Assembly (NCBI RefSeq): GCF_900105125.1
Contig: NZ_LT629750.1
Span: forward strand, 7,343,001-7,407,000
Direction of reading: 5' to 3'
DNA: 64,000 bases
From: Bradyrhizobium canariense
Lineage (GTDB): Bacteria; Pseudomonadota; Alphaproteobacteria; Rhizobiales; Xanthobacteraceae
The position numbers and the translations under genes were made by a program. The stretch's first letter is position 1. Each line of letters starts with the position of its first letter. Below the pieces are notes generated by a model. That model saw nothing but the letters and a program-made list of their open reading frames with translations. It did no database searches and was not told the DNA's origin. Positions 60,713 through 64,000 of this stretch are shown in pieces.

Positions 60713-60857
60713 CGCGCCTTCAATCTTTAGTGCAGTCATCGGGCGACCCGGCGACGTCGAAAGTTCTGCTCTGGCATGTGATCTGCATAACAAACAGCGG
60801 CACCTCGCTCTGACGAGAAACTTCAGAAGTATGTGACCGCCCGACAGGAGCACGTGA

Positions 60858-62330
60858 GTGACTAGATCATTGTTGTCCATATTGTCCGGACTGCGCTTCG
60901 CCGACTATGTTTCGCACGACGCACTCGGTCTGGCCGGCCTGGTACGCAGCGGCGAGACATCAGCCGACGAGTTGCTCGACATCGCGCTCGACCGCATCGA
61001 CACCGTCAATTCGGCGATCAACGCTGTGGTTGACGTTTTCGCCGACACAGCGCGCGCTCAGATCGCGCAGGGATTGCCGGATGGTCCGTTCACCGGTGTG
61101 CCGTTCCTGCTGAAGGACCTGTTCATCGATCTTGCCGGAACGACCACGACGAGTGGCGCGGTGTTCCTGAAAGACACGATGGCGAAGCGCGATAGCACCG
61201 TCGCGGAGCGCTACAGGAATGCCGGGCTGGTGATCTTCGGCAAGACACACAGCTGTGAGTTCGGCGGTTCGCCGACCACCGAGAGTCAGCTCTACGGCGT
61301 CACGCGCAATCCATGGAATCTGGGCTACAGCGCCGGCGGCTCCAGCGGCGGATCGTCCGCCGCCATTGCCGCGGGTATTCTGCCGGCGGCCAATGGCAGC
61401 GACGCCGGCGGTTCGATCCGTTCGCCCGCCGCCACCTGCGGCCTGTTCGGCCTGAAGCCGACCCGCGGTCGCGCTCCGCTCGGCCCGGCGCGCTTCGATG
61501 GCGGCGGTGGCATTGCCACGGTTCATGCGCTGACCCGCTCGGTGCGCGACAGCGCCGCGTTGCTCGATGCAGTGGCCGGTCCTGAACCTGGCGCATCCTA
61601 TGCCAGCCCGGTGCAAAGCCGGCCATTTCTCGACGAGGTGCAGCAGCAGCCGAAGCGTCTGCGCATCGCGGTGATGCCGCAGTCGCTGTTCGGCGACGAG
61701 GTGGCGCCGGATTGTCTCACCGCCGTCGCCGATGCCGCAGCCTTGTGCGCCTCGCTCGGCCATATCGTGGAAGAAGCCGCTCCTGATGTTGATGCCGAGC
61801 TTTATCTGCGGACGCGCCAGGTGATGAAGGGCGCCGCCGCCGCCACCGGCATTCACGCCGCCGAGCGCGGCCTCGGCCGCAAGGCCACCGATAAGGATTT
61901 CGAGCAGGCCACCTGGGAAGCCTATCGCTACGGCCTGACGGTCACCGGCGAGGATGTGATGCGTGCGCGCGAGGCGATGTTCGCGCTGCACCAGCAGGTC
62001 GCGCAGTTCATGACGACCTACGATATGATTCTGTCGCCGACCACTGCGTTGGGTCCGTTCATGGTCGGCACCATGGGCCCCGAATACGCAGATGACATTG
62101 CCGGTACTTTGCGGCGCCGGGCGTCCGCCTTCACCGCGCTCGCCAACATGACCGGACAGCCGGCGATGTCGGTGCCGCTATTCTGGGACGCCGCCAACAT
62201 GCCGGTCGGCGTGCAGTTCTGGGGCCGCTTCGCCGAAGAGGCGACACTGTTTCAACTCGCCGGCCAGCTGGAGCGCGCGCGCCCGTGGTTCAAGCGGTTG
62301 CCGTCAATGACGCTGGAGGCCGCACGATGA
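60858..62330 (+). CDS. Amidase-signature family amidase (490 aa)
   Basis: The catalytic Lys is in F-L-L-K-D-L-F-I-D (about 90). The Gly/Ser stretch is S-A-G-G-S-S-G-G-S-S-A-A (about 165), and the nucleophile Ser lies in S-D-A-G-G-S-I-R-S-P (about 188). Length is normal. Start GTG 60858 with AGGAGCAC. It overlaps the ABC ATPase gene by 4 bases. It may hydrolyse an amide imported by the adjacent transporter or a gamma-glutamyl amide made by the upstream ligase. Confidence 0.9.
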   Translation: MTRSLLSILSGLRFADYVSHDALGLAGLVRSGETSADELLDIALDRIDTVNSAINAVVDVFADTARAQIAQGLPDGPFTGVPFLLKDLFIDLAGTTTTSGAVFLKDTMAKRDSTVAERYRNAGLVIFGKTHSCEFGGSPTTESQLYGVTRNPWNLGYSAGGSSGGSSAAIAAGILPAANGSDAGGSIRSPAATCGLFGLKPTRGRAPLGPARFDGGGGIATVHALTRSVRDSAALLDAVAGPEPGASYASPVQSRPFLDEVQQQPKRLRIAVMPQSLFGDEVAPDCLTAVADAAALCASLGHIVEEAAPDVDAELYLRTRQVMKGAAAATGIHAAERGLGRKATDKDFEQATWEAYRYGLTVTGEDVMRAREAMFALHQQVAQFMTTYDMILSPTTALGPFMVGTMGPEYADDIAGTLRRRASAFTALANMTGQPAMSVPLFWDAANMPVGVQFWGRFAEEATLFQLAGQLERARPWFKRLPSMTLEAAR

Positions 62331-63130
62331 CGGCAACGGCAGGCTATCTCAGTATTCGCGACGTAAACAAGGTCTATGGCGGACAGCACGGCGAGACCAC
62401 CACGGCACTGAAGAGTATCTCGCTCGAGGTGAAGCAGGGCGAATTTCTCGCCATCCTCGGCCCGTCCGGTTGCGGCAAGTCGACCTTGCTGCAGATCGTC
62501 GCCGGCCTGATCGACGGCACCGCCGGCGAGGTGGTGCTGAACGGCAGCCCGGTGACGGCTCCGCCGCCTGAAATGGTCTATCTGTTCCAGCAATACAGCA
62601 AGTCGCTGCTGCCCTGGCGCACGGTGGAGCAGAACGTCGCGCTGGTGTTCGAATCGAAGGGCATGAAGAAGCGCGACATCGCCGCGCGCTGCGGCGAATA
62701 TCTCGGCATGGTCGGACTGGCCAGCTTCCGAAAACACTATCCGTGGCAGCTTTCCGGCGGCATGCAGCAGCGCGTCGCCATTGCCCGCGCGCTCGCCGCG
62801 CAGCCGCGCGTGCTGCTGCTCGACGAACCGTTCAGCGCGGTCGATGCGTTGACCCGGATCGAATTGCAATCGCTGGTGCTCGACCTGTGGGCGCGCCAGG
62901 GCCTGACCATTCTGCTGATCACCCACGACGTCGACGAGGCCGTGTTCATGGCCGACCGCATCGCCGTGCTGTCGTCGCGCCCGTCCACCGTGGAGATGGT
63001 GGTGGATACCGAGCTGCCGCGGCCGCGTGACGCCATGGGCACGCGCGAACTGCCGCGCTTCCTGCAGCTGCGCCACGAGCTGGTCACGCATCTGCTGCAA
63101 CGCCAGAATGCGGGGCGCGTCGATGCCTGA
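62327..63130 (+). CDS. ABC importer ATPase, nitrate/sulfonate/taurine type (267 aa)
   Basis: Walker A G-P-S-G-C-G-K-S-T, a Q-loop in Y-L-F-Q-Q-Y, signature L-S-G-G-M-Q-Q-R and Walker B L-L-L-L-D-E-P-F-S-A-V-D identify a SsuB/TauB/NrtD-like subunit. ATG 62327 overlaps the amidase stop. The gene overlaps the permease gene by 8 bases. Confidence 0.92.
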   Translation: MTATAGYLSIRDVNKVYGGQHGETTTALKSISLEVKQGEFLAILGPSGCGKSTLLQIVAGLIDGTAGEVVLNGSPVTAPPPEMVYLFQQYSKSLLPWRTVEQNVALVFESKGMKKRDIAARCGEYLGMVGLASFRKHYPWQLSGGMQQRVAIARALAAQPRVLLLDEPFSAVDALTRIELQSLVLDLWARQGLTILLITHDVDEAVFMADRIAVLSSRPSTVEMVVDTELPRPRDAMGTRELPRFLQLRHELVTHLLQRQNAGRVDA

Positions 63131-63878
63131 ACTCGGCCGCAAGGGATTCGGGCTGCTGTCGATCCTCGGCATGCTGCTGCTGTGGGAGCTGATCTGCCGC
63201 GCCGGGCTGGTCAACCTGTCGCTGCTGCCGCCGCCGTCGCAGATCGCGCCGGCTCTGTGGAAGATCCTCGCGTCAGGCAGCTTCCTGGTGCCGCTCGGCC
63301 AGACCCTGGGCATGCTGCTGATCGGCTACACCATCGCCTGCGTGGCCGGCGTCGCGCTCGGCCTGCTGATGGGCTGCAGCGACTATCTCTACGGCCTGCT
63401 TGAGCCGCTGGTCGAGGTAATCCGGCCGATCCCGAAACCGGCGCTGATTCCAGCGATGGTGGTGTTCCTCGGTATCGGCGCCGGTATGAAGATCACCATG
63501 GTGGCGGTGGCGGCGTTGTTTCCGGTGTTGATCAACACGCTGCAGGGCGTCCGCGGCGTCGATCCGGTGCTGCTCGCGACCGCGCGCACGCTCGGTTGCT
63601 CGCGCTTAGAAACTATCCGCAAGATCATTCTGCCGGCGTCGTTGCCGATGATTCTCACAGGCATGCGCGTCAGCCTCAGCATGGGCCTCGTGCTGGTGAT
63701 CCTCGCCGAGATGCTGGCCGCCGAAAGCGGCATCGGCTTCCTGATTCTGGACCTGCAGCGCTCGTTCCAGGTGCGGCCGATGTATGCCTGGATCGCGATC
63801 CTGGCGGTCGTCGGCCTGCTGCTGAATGTGCTGTTCGAAATGGTGGAAGACCGCGCCGTGCCGTGGCGCGCGAAATGA
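63123..63878 (+). CDS. ABC importer permease, nitrate/sulfonate/taurine type (251 aa)
   Basis: Six hydrophobic segments with the EAA loop D-P-V-L-L-A-T-A-R-T-L-G-C-S. The N-terminus MPELGRKGFGLLSILGMLLL and L-L-P-P-P-S-Q-I are typical of SsuC/TauC. The start at 63123 is chosen over the longer frame to 63027, which lies inside the ATPase gene. Confidence 0.92.
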   Translation: MPELGRKGFGLLSILGMLLLWELICRAGLVNLSLLPPPSQIAPALWKILASGSFLVPLGQTLGMLLIGYTIACVAGVALGLLMGCSDYLYGLLEPLVEVIRPIPKPALIPAMVVFLGIGAGMKITMVAVAALFPVLINTLQGVRGVDPVLLATARTLGCSRLETIRKIILPASLPMILTGMRVSLSMGLVLVILAEMLAAESGIGFLILDLQRSFQVRPMYAWIAILAVVGLLLNVLFEMVEDRAVPWRAK

Positions 63879-63926
63879 GCGCATGACGTTTTCGCGCAGT
63901 GATCGATATCTCAAAGGAGGGTTTGC

Positions 63927-64000
63927 ATGTTTTCAATGAAACATTTCAGCCGCGTCGTGCTGACTGCCGCCTTCGCGGCCCTCGCGACGGCTGCATCCGC
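63927..64000 (+). CDS. ABC substrate-binding protein, 5' end only
   Basis: AAAGGAGGG is five bases before ATG 63927. The first 24 codons (MFSMKHFSRVVLTAAFAALA...) are a signal peptide. Position after the ATPase and permease makes it the periplasmic binding protein of this importer. It is cut by the window end. Confidence 0.7.
   Translation, partial: MFSMKHFSRVVLTAAFAALATAAS

Noticed and set aside
1..64000. CRISPR arrays, insertion sequences, rRNA genes
   Set aside because: No regularly spaced repeats, no transposase with inverted repeats and no rRNA-like sequence were seen.

Overview
The window comes from an alphaproteobacterium of the Bradyrhizobium / Rhodopseudomonas group (Nitrobacteraceae). 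I infer this from the denitrification gene order nosRZDFYLX, from FixK/FNR-type boxes of the form TTGATCCAGCGCAA, and from many tiny conserved proteins typical of that group. No database search was run, so every family name rests on motifs read from the translations.

1-20 kb: an accessory island. It holds about thirty very small genes, often 40-100 codons and mostly hypothetical. At least seven are small Cys-x2-Cys zinc-ribbon proteins. Between them lie hairpins, terminators, a 463-bp duplication 5.37 kb apart carrying an XRE-like gene, and several frameshifted remnants. The right edge is marked by a tyrosine integrase (17499-18863, -), the 3' half of a tRNA-Lys(CTT) with CCA (19045-19089), and a second, truncated recombinase. 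This is the layout of an element integrated into a tRNA gene.

20-32 kb: a Crp/Fnr regulator behind a perfect TTGATCAGGATCAA box and a stand-alone short FtsZ without the C-terminal peptide. A six-gene minus-strand operon follows (31467 down to 24200): a peptide-type ABC importer, an amidase and a MetX-like alpha/beta hydrolase, closed by a strong terminator.

31.6-55 kb: an anaerobic respiration region. It contains a second Crp/Fnr regulator, a decayed pseudoazurin, NnrS, UbiX-UbiD divergent from UbiT-UbiU-UbiV (O2-independent ubiquinone synthesis), and a set of DUF2249-type proteins with an NnrS-like membrane protein and a MIP18-type protein. The complete nosRZDFYLX cluster follows, then a membrane-anchored CysJ-like flavoprotein and an intact pseudoazurin. 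Six FNR/FixK-like boxes lie in this region; those before nosR and nosZ are identical. Together these genes would make quinone without oxygen, handle NO, and reduce N2O with cupredoxin electron delivery.

55-64 kb: a catabolic cluster. Minus strand: a 5-carboxymethyl-2-hydroxymuconate isomerase-like protein, an IclR regulator and a ferredoxin reductase. Plus strand, across a 9+9 bp inverted repeat: a Rieske oxygenase, a glutamine synthetase-like ligase, an amidase and a nitrate/sulfonate-type ABC importer whose binding-protein gene runs off the window end.
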